A DNA stretch of 64,000 bases, from positions 62,001-126,000 of the forward strand of contig JAUSNO010000018.1 in assembly GCA_030645915.1 (NCBI GenBank), read 5' to 3'. The translations under genes and the position numbers were made by a program. This stretch comes from Undibacterium sp. (GTDB lineage Bacteria; Pseudomonadota; Gammaproteobacteria; Burkholderiales; Burkholderiaceae_D). The stretch's first letter is position 1. Each line of letters starts with the position of its first letter. The notes below the pieces were generated by a model, which saw nothing but the letters and a program-made list of their open reading frames with translations, was not told the origin of the DNA and ran no database searches. This document shows positions 23,678 through 32,254 of this stretch, piece after piece.

Positions 23678-26110
23678 TTAGAAATCCGTACCGATGTTGA
23701 TGCCGAAGGTGCGTGGTGCCAGGTATTGCGCTACCCAGATACCGCCGGTATTGCCGTTTTGCGCACTGGTTTTGACGTTGCCGTTACTGACGTTACGTAC
23801 AAAGGTATCGACGTAAAATCTGTCAGCGGCATAGCGCAGGCCGAGGTCTGTGCGGGCGTAGGCTGCTTGTTTGTCCGGTGCGCCAAAGTAGTTGCTAAAT
23901 ACGCTCAGGTTGCTTTCTGATTCGTAATGCACGCTGATGCGTGGCGTCAAGGTGCCTTTATTCAGATGGATCGTGTGCTGATACTGCACTTGCATCTGAA
24001 TTTTTGGCGTATGCGCCATGGTCACGCCAGTGACGTCGATACAATTGGAAATCGTCGTATCTGCCACGCACGCCGGTACCACGTAGTCATTCGAACCGGC
24101 CAGTAACTTGCCCAGTTTTGCCTTAGGGGTATAAGCCAGCGACACTTGAATCTTGTCGTCCTTGCTTAACTTGGCCGCGATCTCGGTTTCAAAACCGGCG
24201 ATCTTGGCACCTTCTGCACTGGTGGTTGCCATGGCACGGCTACCGTCAGGGTTGGTGACTGCAGCGGTAAATTGATAGTCCTTGAAGTTTTCATAAAAGA
24301 TCGCATTGCTGATCTTGACCGTGCCGTTGAACAAGGTATGTTTAGTACCGATTTCATAGTTGGTGAGTGTCTCTGGCGCATAGGTTCTGCCGCCATCTTG
24401 CAGACCGCCGGATTTGTATCCGGTCGAGACGCTGGCGTAAAACATGTTGTCTTTATCCAGATCGTAACTGATGCGTGCCAGGCCTGTGACCTTGCTGCCG
24501 CTATAGGTGCCGTCGTTCAAACCCGGACTGCCAAAGCCTGAGTTGACATCCCATGGATTGATGTTGGCGTTCACCGGGACTTGGGCCACGGTCAACGGTG
24601 TGGCCGGGTAATTTGCCCAGCCATAACCACGGCCGCCGATATTGGCACGGTCGTCCTTGGTATAGCGGGCGCCGCCAGTCAGGTGCAATTGATCAGAGAG
24701 ATTCCAGGTTGCCTGGCCAAATAGCGCCTTGGAAGCGACGGTTTCTTTTGGCTGGATGAACGAACCCTGCCAGCCGACAGTGCCTTGCTGGGTGCCGTTC
24801 ATGATAGGCAAATCAAAACGAATGTCGTTGGTCTCAGCCGCGTAGTACAGGCCAAGCAACCAGTCGACTTCTTTTTTGCCGGTGGATTGCAGCTCAAATT
24901 CATGGCTGTAATTGACGTAATTTGAAGAATTGGTATTGTGTTCGCGGTGACTGCCGCCAGTGGCAAAACTGGTAGGCACCACCACGCCTGCATCGCCGTC
25001 AAAGGTCTGCGCGCCGCTAAATTTGGCATAGCCTGCGATGTAGGCGAAGGAGATGTCTTTGCTCAGCGCCACATCGACACGGCTGCGCAGTGCGTCAGAA
25101 TCACGCTCGATACTCGGTGCCGTATCGATCAGTGCAGACCACATTTTTTGTCCGGCGCGCGGTGTTTGCATCAGATTCATGTTGGCTGCACCACGATCGC
25201 TAAACTTCTCGTAAGACAGATCCCACTTGCTATCGGCAGTCGGCTTCCACAACATACTTAAACGTGCCGCAGTTTGCTTTTGCGCCCCGTATTTCTGCCC
25301 GCCGGTGACAAATAAGTTGGCGTTCAATGGCTGGAAATCAGCCAGGTTGCCGCCACCGGCGACAAATGCCGCTTTTTGGCTGGACAGTGACAGCGTTGGC
25401 ATTCTTTGGTAGTCAACATAACCGTCATGCTGTTCATTGATGAAGGCAAAACGCAAGGCCATGGTGCTGCTGACCGGCACGTTAAATGCGCCACGTACAC
25501 CCAGACGCTTATAGCTGCCGAGGCCGCCTTCAAGATTGCCGGATGATTCGCCGATGACAGGCTTGGCGGTTTGCATGTTGACTGCACCGACTGTTGCATT
25601 GCGACCCCACAAGGTGCCTTGTGGACCACGTAATACTTCGATGCCTTCCAGGTCAAACAGCAGCGCGGTAGCGCCTTCCGGACGTGGCGAATAAATACCG
25701 TTGACGAATGAGGCGACTTCAGGATCGGCATATTCGGTCTTGGCGCTGTCGTTACCGACGCCGCGCATGGTCATGGTCATGACGCCGTGATCGCCCTGCG
25801 CTGTGGCGGAAAAACCGGGAACCAGATTCACGATGTCTTGCAGGGTCTGCACGTGATTATCGTCGAGTGTCGCTGCATTTAATGCAGTAATCGCCACCGG
25901 AGTACGTTGCAACGACGTGGCGCGCTTGGTACCGGTAACAACCACTTCAGCAATCGTGCCCGCTTCATTGGCGGCTTTCGCCTGTGCCTGAGCCTGAGCT
26001 TGCGTTTGTTCTTGCGCCTGAGCGGAGCTGATGCCGGCGATGAGTGTGAAGATGGCCAACTGTATCGGTGAGATCGATGCTGTTTTGACCGTAGGTGTGC
26101 GATTTTTCAT
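23678..26110 (-). CDS. TonB-dependent receptor of the LacI-controlled sugar locus
   Basis: 810 residues. The signal peptide ends near SSAQA, followed by a Gln/Ala-rich linker, then the plug (EVVVTGTKRATSLQRTPVAI; VLRGPQGTLWGRNATVGAVN) and a long barrel ending in Phe (GINIGTDF). The plug pattern is that of the iron-complex-type/carbohydrate receptors common in oligosaccharide loci of Caulobacter and Xanthomonas. A strong ribosome-binding site (AGGAGA) precedes the ATG. Three LacI-type dyads lie 76-131 bp upstream, one of them over a probable -35 box (TTGAAA, minus strand). It is inferred to bring the oligosaccharide that feeds the GH1 enzyme across the outer membrane. Confidence 0.92.
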   Translation of the reverse strand: MKNRTPTVKTASISPIQLAIFTLIAGISSAQAQEQTQAQAQAQAKAANEAGTIAEVVVTGTKRATSLQRTPVAITALNAATLDDNHVQTLQDIVNLVPGFSATAQGDHGVMTMTMRGVGNDSAKTEYADPEVASFVNGIYSPRPEGATALLFDLEGIEVLRGPQGTLWGRNATVGAVNMQTAKPVIGESSGNLEGGLGSYKRLGVRGAFNVPVSSTMALRFAFINEQHDGYVDYQRMPTLSLSSQKAAFVAGGGNLADFQPLNANLFVTGGQKYGAQKQTAARLSMLWKPTADSKWDLSYEKFSDRGAANMNLMQTPRAGQKMWSALIDTAPSIERDSDALRSRVDVALSKDISFAYIAGYAKFSGAQTFDGDAGVVVPTSFATGGSHREHNTNSSNYVNYSHEFELQSTGKKEVDWLLGLYYAAETNDIRFDLPIMNGTQQGTVGWQGSFIQPKETVASKALFGQATWNLSDQLHLTGGARYTKDDRANIGGRGYGWANYPATPLTVAQVPVNANINPWDVNSGFGSPGLNDGTYSGSKVTGLARISYDLDKDNMFYASVSTGYKSGGLQDGGRTYAPETLTNYEIGTKHTLFNGTVKISNAIFYENFKDYQFTAAVTNPDGSRAMATTSAEGAKIAGFETEIAAKLSKDDKIQVSLAYTPKAKLGKLLAGSNDYVVPACVADTTISNCIDVTGVTMAHTPKIQMQVQYQHTIHLNKGTLTPRISVHYESESNLSVFSNYFGAPDKQAAYARTDLGLRYAADRFYVDTFVRNVSNGNVKTSAQNGNTGGIWVAQYLAPRTFGINIGTDF

Positions 26111-26185
26111 ATGTCTCCTGTGAAGGGTATGCTCATCGGCTTGTCCGATGATATAAAAATTTTAATTGAGCGATCCTAGTTAATG

Positions 26186-26241
26186 TGAAATCGTTTTCAA
26201 AACTGAAGAAACCGGTTTCAACTCACGTGAAATCGATTTCA
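26186..26241. promoter_or_regulatory. Three LacI-type operators between the TonB receptor and halogenase-like genes
   Basis: TGAAATCGTTTTCA (26186-26199, exact reverse complement of the GH1 operator), AGAAACCGGTTTCA (26207-26220) and TGAAATCGATTTCA (26228-26241, perfect palindrome). The sites are spaced 21 bp apart, two helical turns, so bound dimers would face the same side of the DNA. Confidence 0.85.
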
Positions 26242-26381
26242 TAATACCGATATTTTCAACCGGGTGTCAATTTAAATGGTGGTATGACGCCTTTTTTTGT
26301 CGTATTATTGACCTCTGTTGTGATTTCACCACGTCATTTTCCTTCAACTTAATGCCTTCACAGGCCAAAAGCTACCTAGAA

Positions 26382-27974
26382 ATGAAACCGATTTCAAATG
26401 TATTAATCGTTGGCGGCGGCACCGCCGGTTGGCTCACTGCAGCGTTTCTGGCGCGCACCCTGGGTACCGCATCAGCGACATCCGCCAATCGCGTGCGCAT
26501 CACTCTGGTTGAATCGCAGGAGATAGGCATCATCGGTGTTGGCGAAGGTACCTTCCCTTCCATCAGAGGCACGTTATCGGCCATCGGCATTGACGAGGCG
26601 CGTTTCGTGCGCGAATGCAACGCGACCTTCAAACAAGGGATTAAATTTGTCGATTGGGTAAGGCCGCAAGGCGCGCCTGGTATCGACCATTATTTTCATC
26701 CGTTCAGCATGCCTAGCCAACGACAGGGCGGGCCAGAATTACTGCCGTACTGGCTGCAAGGTGCGGCTGGTGCGGGTGTGCCATTTGCCGAAGCCGCCAC
26801 CATGCAAAAACACGTGGCAGATGCACTGCGCGGACCGAAGCGCATGGACGATGGCGACTTTCTCGGGCCAATGAATTACGCCTACCATTTCGATGCTGCG
26901 CGCTTTGCAACGATGCTGGGTGAACACGCCAGGTCGCTCGGTGTGGAACATATCCTGGCGACAGTAGAACGCGTCGAATTGGATGACGATGGCGCTATCG
27001 CATCGGTCATCACCAACGAGCGCGGCGCACTCACGGCCGATCTGTATATTGACTGCACGGGGTTTCGCTCCGCGCTTATCGGCGACGCCCTGGGCGCGCC
27101 GTTTCACAAAGTCGATGATGCGCTCTTTGTCGACCGCGCACTGGCAGTGCAGGTGCATTACCCGCAGCCAGATTCCCCCATTCCCTCGTACACCATCTCG
27201 ACCGCCAAAGAGGCGGGCTGGATCTGGGATATCGGCCTGCAGCAACGGCGTGGTGTCGGTTACGTTTATTCCAGCAGGCACACGGACGACAGCCGCGCCG
27301 AGCAAGTCTTGCGCGATTATGTCGGGATAACTACGGGGCCAACTAAAGAAGACATCAGCCCCAGAATGCTGAAACTCAATGTCGGCTACCGTGAAGTCCA
27401 CTGGATTAAAAACTGCGTCGCAGTCGGTTTATCCGGCGGCTTTTTAGAACCGCTGGAAGCCTCCGGAATAGGCCTGATCGAAACCGCCGCCTACCTGGTG
27501 AGCTTTCTATTTCCGCACAATGGCGACACCGAACCGGTGGCAAGAATTTTCAATGATCTGATGAGACAGCGCTATGAGCGCGTGGTCGATTTCATCAAGA
27601 TGCACTACTGCCTGACACAGCGCAGCGACAGCCAATTCTGGATCGACAATGCCGATACCCGCTCGATACCGGCAAGCTTGCGCGACAAATTGGCCATGTG
27701 GCGCTGCCGCCCGCCGCACCGGCTGGACTTCATCACCGATCTGGAAATGTACCCGCCATCGAGCTGGCAGTATGTGCTGTATGGGATGGAGTTTCAGACC
27801 GCCATCAATGCCAATCCTGTGTCGTATCCACGATTTGAAGAAGCGCGTAAAGAGTTTGCGATGATTGCCCAGGTGGCGCAGCGCGCAGTGACGGATCTGC
27901 CTTCTCATCGCGCCCTGGTTGAGCATTTATGCAAACGCCATCATTTGGCAGGCAGCAAGCTCGAATCGGCTTGA
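26382..27974 (+). CDS. Tryptophan-halogenase-like flavoprotein of the sugar locus
   Basis: 530 residues from the ATG at 26382; an in-frame ATG at 26352 adds ten residues and neither has a clear ribosome-binding site. The FAD motif VLIVGGGTAGWLTA is at the very start, so no shorter start is possible. Flavin-dependent halogenase features include IGVGEGTFPSI and CNATFKQGIKF, whose Lys aligns with the catalytic Lys of tryptophan halogenases. GWIWDIGLQ replaces the classic W-x-W-x-I-P. Such proteins are found beside TonB receptors in sugar regulons, where a role in secondary-metabolite halogenation is unlikely and the true function is unknown. A LacI-type operator overlaps its first codons. Confidence 0.88.
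   Translation: MKPISNVLIVGGGTAGWLTAAFLARTLGTASATSANRVRITLVESQEIGIIGVGEGTFPSIRGTLSAIGIDEARFVRECNATFKQGIKFVDWVRPQGAPGIDHYFHPFSMPSQRQGGPELLPYWLQGAAGAGVPFAEAATMQKHVADALRGPKRMDDGDFLGPMNYAYHFDAARFATMLGEHARSLGVEHILATVERVELDDDGAIASVITNERGALTADLYIDCTGFRSALIGDALGAPFHKVDDALFVDRALAVQVHYPQPDSPIPSYTISTAKEAGWIWDIGLQQRRGVGYVYSSRHTDDSRAEQVLRDYVGITTGPTKEDISPRMLKLNVGYREVHWIKNCVAVGLSGGFLEPLEASGIGLIETAAYLVSFLFPHNGDTEPVARIFNDLMRQRYERVVDFIKMHYCLTQRSDSQFWIDNADTRSIPASLRDKLAMWRCRPPHRLDFITDLEMYPPSSWQYVLYGMEFQTAINANPVSYPRFEEARKEFAMIAQVAQRAVTDLPSHRALVEHLCKRHHLAGSKLESA
26383..26396. promoter_or_regulatory. LacI-type operator overlapping the halogenase-like start codon
   Basis: TGAAACCGATTTCA matches the other dyads of the locus and covers codons 1-5 of the downstream start (M-K-P-I-S), or codons 11-15 if the upstream ATG is used. 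Confidence 0.65.
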
Positions 27975-28028
27975 ATGCGATCCGAAAAAGTTTATTTCAA
28001 GCGCAAAGCTTCATGTTATTCTGTTTTA

Positions 28029-28042
28029 TGAAAACCTTTTCA
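28029..28042. promoter_or_regulatory. LacI-type operator before the MFS gene
   Basis: TGAAAACCTTTTCA, same half-sites and spacing as the other dyads, 103 bp upstream of the MFS start codon. Confidence 0.75.
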
Positions 28043-28144
28043 TACATTCTGAATCAAGCTGAAATGCATTGAAAAAGTACATCAAGGCGCAGTAAAAACC
28101 CTCGTTTGCAGCACAGACTGCCGACGCTAAAAAAGAAAGTCATC

Positions 28145-29446
28145 ATGCAAGAGACAACATCAACCAGATCGCCATTGCTGTGGGTGCCGTCAGGCTACTT
28201 CACCATGGCACTCACCTACATGACGCTCACCAGCGTCACCGCCATCATGTTCAAGAACATGGGTATGGACAATGGCCAGGCGGCCGAATATGCCAGCTAC
28301 CTAATTCTGGCGTACACCGTCAAACCGCTGTTCGCGCCGTTTGTCGAGATGTACAAGACCAAGAAATTCTTTGTCATCTGCGCACAAGTGACCATCGCAT
28401 TGGGCTTTGGCGGTGTGGCACTGGCGATGTCGCTGCCTAATTACATGGCGATATTAATGGTGCTGTTCTGGGCCATCTCGTTTCTGGGGGCGACGCAAGA
28501 CATCGCCTCCGACGGCGTGTATGTCACCTCGCTCGACAGCAAATCGCAGTCGCTGTATTGCGGCATCCAGAGCCTGAGCTGGAACATCGGCCCCATCATC
28601 GCCTCCGGCGGCCTGGTCTACCTCAGCGGCAAATTGCACACCGACTTCTTTCACCATGACCCCAAGGTATTCGGGCCGGAATGGGGCGACGCCTGGCGCA
28701 TCATTTTCTTCATCGTCGCCGGCATCACCATCCTGATGGCCATCTGGCATATGCGCGTGATGCCTGATGGTGCCAAGGCAGAAAACACGCCAACCAGCGC
28801 CGGCGCCGCCTTGCATATCTTGTCCGATTCGTTCGTCACTTTTTTCCAGAAGCGCGATGTCTGGCTGATGATTGCGTTCGCCTTCCTGTTCCGCCTAAGC
28901 ATAGGTTTTCTGGAAAAGATCGGCCCTTTCTTCATGGTCGATCCCGTCACCAAAGGTGGCCTGGGCTTATCGAATGAATTGCTCGGCATTATCTATGGCA
29001 CCTACGGCCTGATCGCCGTCCTGGTTGGCTCGCTGCTGGGCGGCATTTTTGTCGCCAAACGTGGCTTGCAGCCGACCCTGTTCCTGCTGTGCTGCGCGGT
29101 GAATATTCCCAACATCACCTTCCTGTTAATGAGCATGGCGCAACCAACTAACCTGGTTGTCATTACTGCCGGTGTGGCGATAGAAAAATTCTTCTTCGGC
29201 TTCGGCTCGGTCGGTTTCATGATCTACCTGATGCAGCAACTCGCCCCCGGCAAATACACCACCACGCACTACGCCTTCGGCACTGGCCTGATGGGCCTGT
29301 GCATGATGGTGACCGGCGTCCTCAGCGGCCACTTGCAGCAGCTGCTCGGCTATACCAGCTACTTCGTGTTTGTGATGATCGCCACGATACCTTCGTTTGC
29401 GGTGTGCTGGTTTGCGCCTTTTCACCAAAAGGAAAATGCTGAATAG
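28145..29446 (+). CDS. MFS transporter, AmpG/PAT-like, of the sugar regulon
   Basis: 433 residues from the ATG at 28145; a TTG 39 nt upstream also opens the frame, but without a hydrophobic extension. Twelve membrane segments. GATQDIASDGVYVTSL in the fourth-helix region is characteristic of the AmpG/acetyl-CoA-transporter (PAT) branch of the major facilitators, which in sugar loci often carries disaccharides or glycosides in symport with protons. It sits behind its own LacI-type operator and downstream of the halogenase-like gene, and is inferred to carry the oligosaccharide across the inner membrane to the cytoplasmic GH1 enzyme. A terminator follows. Confidence 0.88.
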   Translation: MQETTSTRSPLLWVPSGYFTMALTYMTLTSVTAIMFKNMGMDNGQAAEYASYLILAYTVKPLFAPFVEMYKTKKFFVICAQVTIALGFGGVALAMSLPNYMAILMVLFWAISFLGATQDIASDGVYVTSLDSKSQSLYCGIQSLSWNIGPIIASGGLVYLSGKLHTDFFHHDPKVFGPEWGDAWRIIFFIVAGITILMAIWHMRVMPDGAKAENTPTSAGAALHILSDSFVTFFQKRDVWLMIAFAFLFRLSIGFLEKIGPFFMVDPVTKGGLGLSNELLGIIYGTYGLIAVLVGSLLGGIFVAKRGLQPTLFLLCCAVNIPNITFLLMSMAQPTNLVVITAGVAIEKFFFGFGSVGFMIYLMQQLAPGKYTTTHYAFGTGLMGLCMMVTGVLSGHLQQLLGYTSYFVFVMIATIPSFAVCWFAPFHQKENAE

Positions 29447-29486
29447 AAGGAACGAAGGCCTTCGTGCTGCAAAAAATTCTCCTTTG

Positions 29487-29524
29487 TGCCGCCTAGTGCG
29501 CGCCGCCTAGTGCGGCATTTTTTT
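29487..29524 (+). terminator. Rho-independent terminator built from a 14-bp tandem repeat
   Basis: TGCCGC ... GCGGCA forms the stem, followed by T7. The stem region consists of two tandem 14-bp units (CCGCCTAGTGCG at 29489-29500 and 29503-29514), the same unit that is repeated at 41547-41613 in the opposite orientation. Confidence 0.75.
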
Positions 29525-29563
29525 GTCCATCAATTACGATGTGTTTAAGATCAGCCTGACTTG

Positions 29564-29884
29564 CTAGCCCTTATTTCTATCCAAAGCAGCAAACAATACG
29601 AGCACCAATTGTCTGATGATAATCGAGCTACGTAACCATTTAACCGGCTCTGGCAGCTCAGATAAAAACTCGGTATTCCGGCTAGCCTTGATCAGCAACC
29701 ACCCGCTGCGTTGTACCTGATAAGTGGCACCTTCATTGAGTGCAGTCTCATGAAAAAACCCATGCGCATCGCCCCAGCTTGGCGTTTCGCTTACGCTAAT
29801 CGCACCTGCCGTGAGATGCAGGTTTGTACCCGCTGTCATATAAGAATTGAATACCTGTCCTGCGCGTAAAGTCGTGATATGCAT
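29564..29884 (-). CDS. DUF2917-like protein
   Basis: 106 residues from the ATG at 29884 (an upstream start at 29947 is possible). A small beta-rich cupin-like pattern: L-R-A-G-Q, HLTAGAISVSETPSWGDAHG, then LNEGATYQVQRSGWLLIKAS, the layout of DUF2917. The C-terminal 30 residues are hydrophobic. The function of the family is unknown. It is divergent from the MocR-type regulator, a pairing known from other Burkholderiales, and is probably regulated by it. Confidence 0.7.
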   Translation of the reverse strand: MHITTLRAGQVFNSYMTAGTNLHLTAGAISVSETPSWGDAHGFFHETALNEGATYQVQRSGWLLIKASRNTEFLSELPEPVKWLRSSIIIRQLVLVLFAALDRNKG

Positions 29885-30020
29885 AATGTTCGCCTTGATT
29901 GCCGATGGAGGAATAGCGACAGAATATTCTTGTCGTGCCGGCCCCAACAGGCACAGAAACGCACTATCTGCATCGTATCAACAGTACTTTTTTACATCTG
30001 TTATTGTCTGATTTTGTACG

Positions 30021-30045
30021 AACTGTCTCTGTACAGCTAACTGTC
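30021..30045. promoter_or_regulatory. Direct repeat in the MocR/DUF2917 divergent region
   Basis: AACTGTC occurs at 30021-30027 and 30039-30045, 18 bp apart, with a CTGTACAG palindrome between them. MocR regulators commonly bind direct repeats in such divergent promoters. Confidence 0.4.
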
Positions 30046-30064
30046 GCAAGAGGATCATTCAGGC

Positions 30065-31522
30065 ATGGATACGCAATTACTCTACAAACGCCTGGCACTG
30101 CACTATCTCAACGCGATTAAAGCTGGCACATTGACGGCGGGCGACCGTATGCCGTCAGTGCGTAAGCTGATGGCATTGCATGAGGTGAGTTTATCTACCG
30201 CATTGCAGCTCTGCCGTCACCTGGAAGCTCAGGGCTGGCTGGAGGCTCGCCCGCGTTCGGGATATTTTGTGCGCCATCCAAAACGCATACGGCTGGTGCC
30301 CGTAGCGGAACCAATATCGGGGGCGCCGATAGATCCTGCACAATATGTCGGCATCCATGAGCGCGTCTCGGCCATCATCGCCCAAGGACAGCGGCCCATC
30401 AAATTCAACCTGGCCAGAGCCACAGGTGCGCCGGATTTATATCCCGAGACCGAGCTGAAAAATCTGGCGATCCGCATCTTGCGGCACAAGCCCAATCTGC
30501 TGACCAAGGCCATCGCCCCCGGCGGTAATAGAGAACTGAAAAATGCGCTGGCAAAGCGTGCACTGAACCAGGGCATCAGCGTTGCGCCTGACGATGTGAT
30601 CATCACCTATGGCTGCATCGAAGCATTGAATCTTGGGTTGCGTGCGGTAGCGCAAGCGGGTGATGTGATAGCGGTAGAATCACCGACCTTTTATGGTTTA
30701 TTGCAGGTATTGGAAAGCCTGGGTATGAAGGCCTTGGAAATACCTACCAGCCCGCAGACCGGCATCTCGATAGAAGCGCTGGAACTTGCCATGCAAACCT
30801 ATGACAACATCAAGGCGGTCGTCGTCGTGCCACATCTGCAAAACCCGCTGGGCAGCATCATGCCAGATCAGCACAAGCAGAGACTGGTCGCCTTGTGCGA
30901 GCAGCAGCACATCCCGCTGATAGAGGATGATTCTTACGGTGCCCTGGTCGAGTCAGACCTGCCACCCACCGCCATCAAGCATTGGGATACCGCAGGCAAC
31001 GTGATCTACTGCGCCTCGCTGCACAAAATCCTGGCGCCCGGCATGCGCGTAGGCTGGATACTGGCGGGGCGCTGGCATGCACGCATCACGATGCTGAAAT
31101 ATGCGCAAACCCGCTACAACGAGGAACTGTCGCAACTGGTGGTGGCCGAGTTTTTACAATCGAGCGCCTACGACCGTCACTTGCGACGGCTACGCGTCGC
31201 GCTGAGCAGCCAGAGAGAACGCGCCGCTGAAGCGATAGCGGCATATTTTCCGCCAGGCACGCGCTTAAGCGTACCCAATGGCGGCGTCTCGATTTGGGTA
31301 GAATTGCCGAATCAACTCTCATCGAGGGCGGTGTTTGAGGCAGCACTGGAACAAGGCATTTTGGTATCGCCCGGTTTGCTGTATTCAAACTCGAATCGTT
31401 TCAACCATTTTCTGCGCCTCAATTGCGGCATGCATTTCACGCCAGAACTAGATGAGGCATGGCGCACTTTGGGAGATATCATTCTTCAGCTAGGGAAAAG
31501 ACCATTAAGCTCGGCCGCATGA
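30065..31522 (+). CDS. MocR-family regulator (GntR winged helix plus aminotransferase domain)
   Basis: 485 residues, usual family length. The N-terminal GntR winged helix covers about residues 1-75 (LTAGDRMPSVRKLMALHEVSLSTALQLCRHLEAQGWLEARP). After a linker comes a fold-type I aminotransferase domain with YGCIEALNLGLRAVAQAGD and the PLP-binding Lys in SLHKILAPGMRVGW (about residue 321). Such proteins use bound PLP or a PLP-amino-acid adduct to sense vitamin B6 or amino acids, and act as activators and autorepressors. The ATG has AGAGGA ten bases upstream. It is transcribed divergently from the DUF2917 gene, its probable target. Confidence 0.92.
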   Translation: MDTQLLYKRLALHYLNAIKAGTLTAGDRMPSVRKLMALHEVSLSTALQLCRHLEAQGWLEARPRSGYFVRHPKRIRLVPVAEPISGAPIDPAQYVGIHERVSAIIAQGQRPIKFNLARATGAPDLYPETELKNLAIRILRHKPNLLTKAIAPGGNRELKNALAKRALNQGISVAPDDVIITYGCIEALNLGLRAVAQAGDVIAVESPTFYGLLQVLESLGMKALEIPTSPQTGISIEALELAMQTYDNIKAVVVVPHLQNPLGSIMPDQHKQRLVALCEQQHIPLIEDDSYGALVESDLPPTAIKHWDTAGNVIYCASLHKILAPGMRVGWILAGRWHARITMLKYAQTRYNEELSQLVVAEFLQSSAYDRHLRRLRVALSSQRERAAEAIAAYFPPGTRLSVPNGGVSIWVELPNQLSSRAVFEAALEQGILVSPGLLYSNSNRFNHFLRLNCGMHFTPELDEAWRTLGDIILQLGKRPLSSAA

Positions 31523-31576
31523 TTTTTTAAAACGGCGGTTTTCTTGAAAACTTCAGCCGTCCGGTAAAATGCGCGC

Positions 31577-31852
31577 ATGAACGACTCCTTTTCCTGCCGC
31601 CCCCTGTGCGCCGCCTGCTGTATTGCGCCCTCCATTACCAGCGCCATCCCTGGCATGCCTGACGGCAAACCTGCCGGCGTGCCCTGCGTACAATTGATGG
31701 ACGACTTGCGTTGTGCGATTTTCGGCCAACCAGAACGGCCAGCCTGCTGTTCCGGTTTGCAGGCATCGCTGGACATGTGCGGGCATGATCGTATCTATGC
31801 GATTGAGTGGCTGAGCGAGCTGGAACAGTTAACTGCACCATCGAGGCCTTAG
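31577..31852 (+). CDS. YkgJ-family cysteine-cluster protein
   Basis: 91 residues with Cys in the pattern expected for the zinc- or iron-chelating UPF0153/YkgJ group: CRPLCAACC near the N-terminus, then PCVQL and RCAIF in the middle, then ACCSGL and MCG near the end. No signal or membrane segment. The function is unknown. It lies 54 bp after the MocR gene; TAAAAT just upstream could be its own -10 box. A REP-like element follows its stop. Confidence 0.8.
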   Translation: MNDSFSCRPLCAACCIAPSITSAIPGMPDGKPAGVPCVQLMDDLRCAIFGQPERPACCSGLQASLDMCGHDRIYAIEWLSELEQLTAPSRP

Positions 31853-31910
31853 CCCTCGCTTTGGTCCTGTTTTTGTCCTGCTTTTCACATCATAAATGAC
31901 AGACCACCCC

Positions 31911-31981
31911 GCCAAGACGCTTGCTGCATGCGCCTTTGCGGGCAATATGGCTGGCAAGGCGCATGCGCATTGCGTGTTGGC
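31911..31981. repeat. REP-like palindromic element, copy E
   Basis: GCATGCGCCTTTGC pairs with GCAAGGCGCATGC, with the outer arms GCCAA/TTGGC and ATTGCGTGTTGG as in the other copies. It lies between the convergent YkgJ and MscS genes in a 402-bp gap; the rest of the gap holds only the possible MscS tail described at 32082. Confidence 0.7.
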
Positions 31982-32081
31982 CTTGCCTGTTATTGAGATT
32001 TTTTGCAACTATTCAACTCGCATAGGCATAGCGTGCTAAACCTATTTGCAGGATTTATAGCCCCACTTACTATAGACCCAC

Positions 32082-32254
32082 TTACTCGCGAAACAGATGC
32101 GTAAAATTCCGGCTGACCAGCAGCTTTTCGCTACTGCCTTTCAGCAGGACTTGCATGCGCTCGGTGTCGAGTCGTTCGGCGGCGGCAACTGCTGGCGTAG
32201 ACGACAGAGGCGGTTGTAGTTTCCGGCGCGCATTGCCTGAGGAAAAGGCGCTCT
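32082..32254 (-). other. Open frame downstream of the MscS stop, possible frameshifted C-terminus
   Basis: In the minus-strand frame shifted relative to the MscS gene, an open reading runs from before its stop to a TAA at 32082-32084. It encodes TPAVAAAERLDTERMQVLLK, then GSSEKLLVSRNFTHLFRE, with coding-like codon use. It could be the original C-terminal tail of the channel separated by a frameshift near 32257, or chance. Confidence 0.3.
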
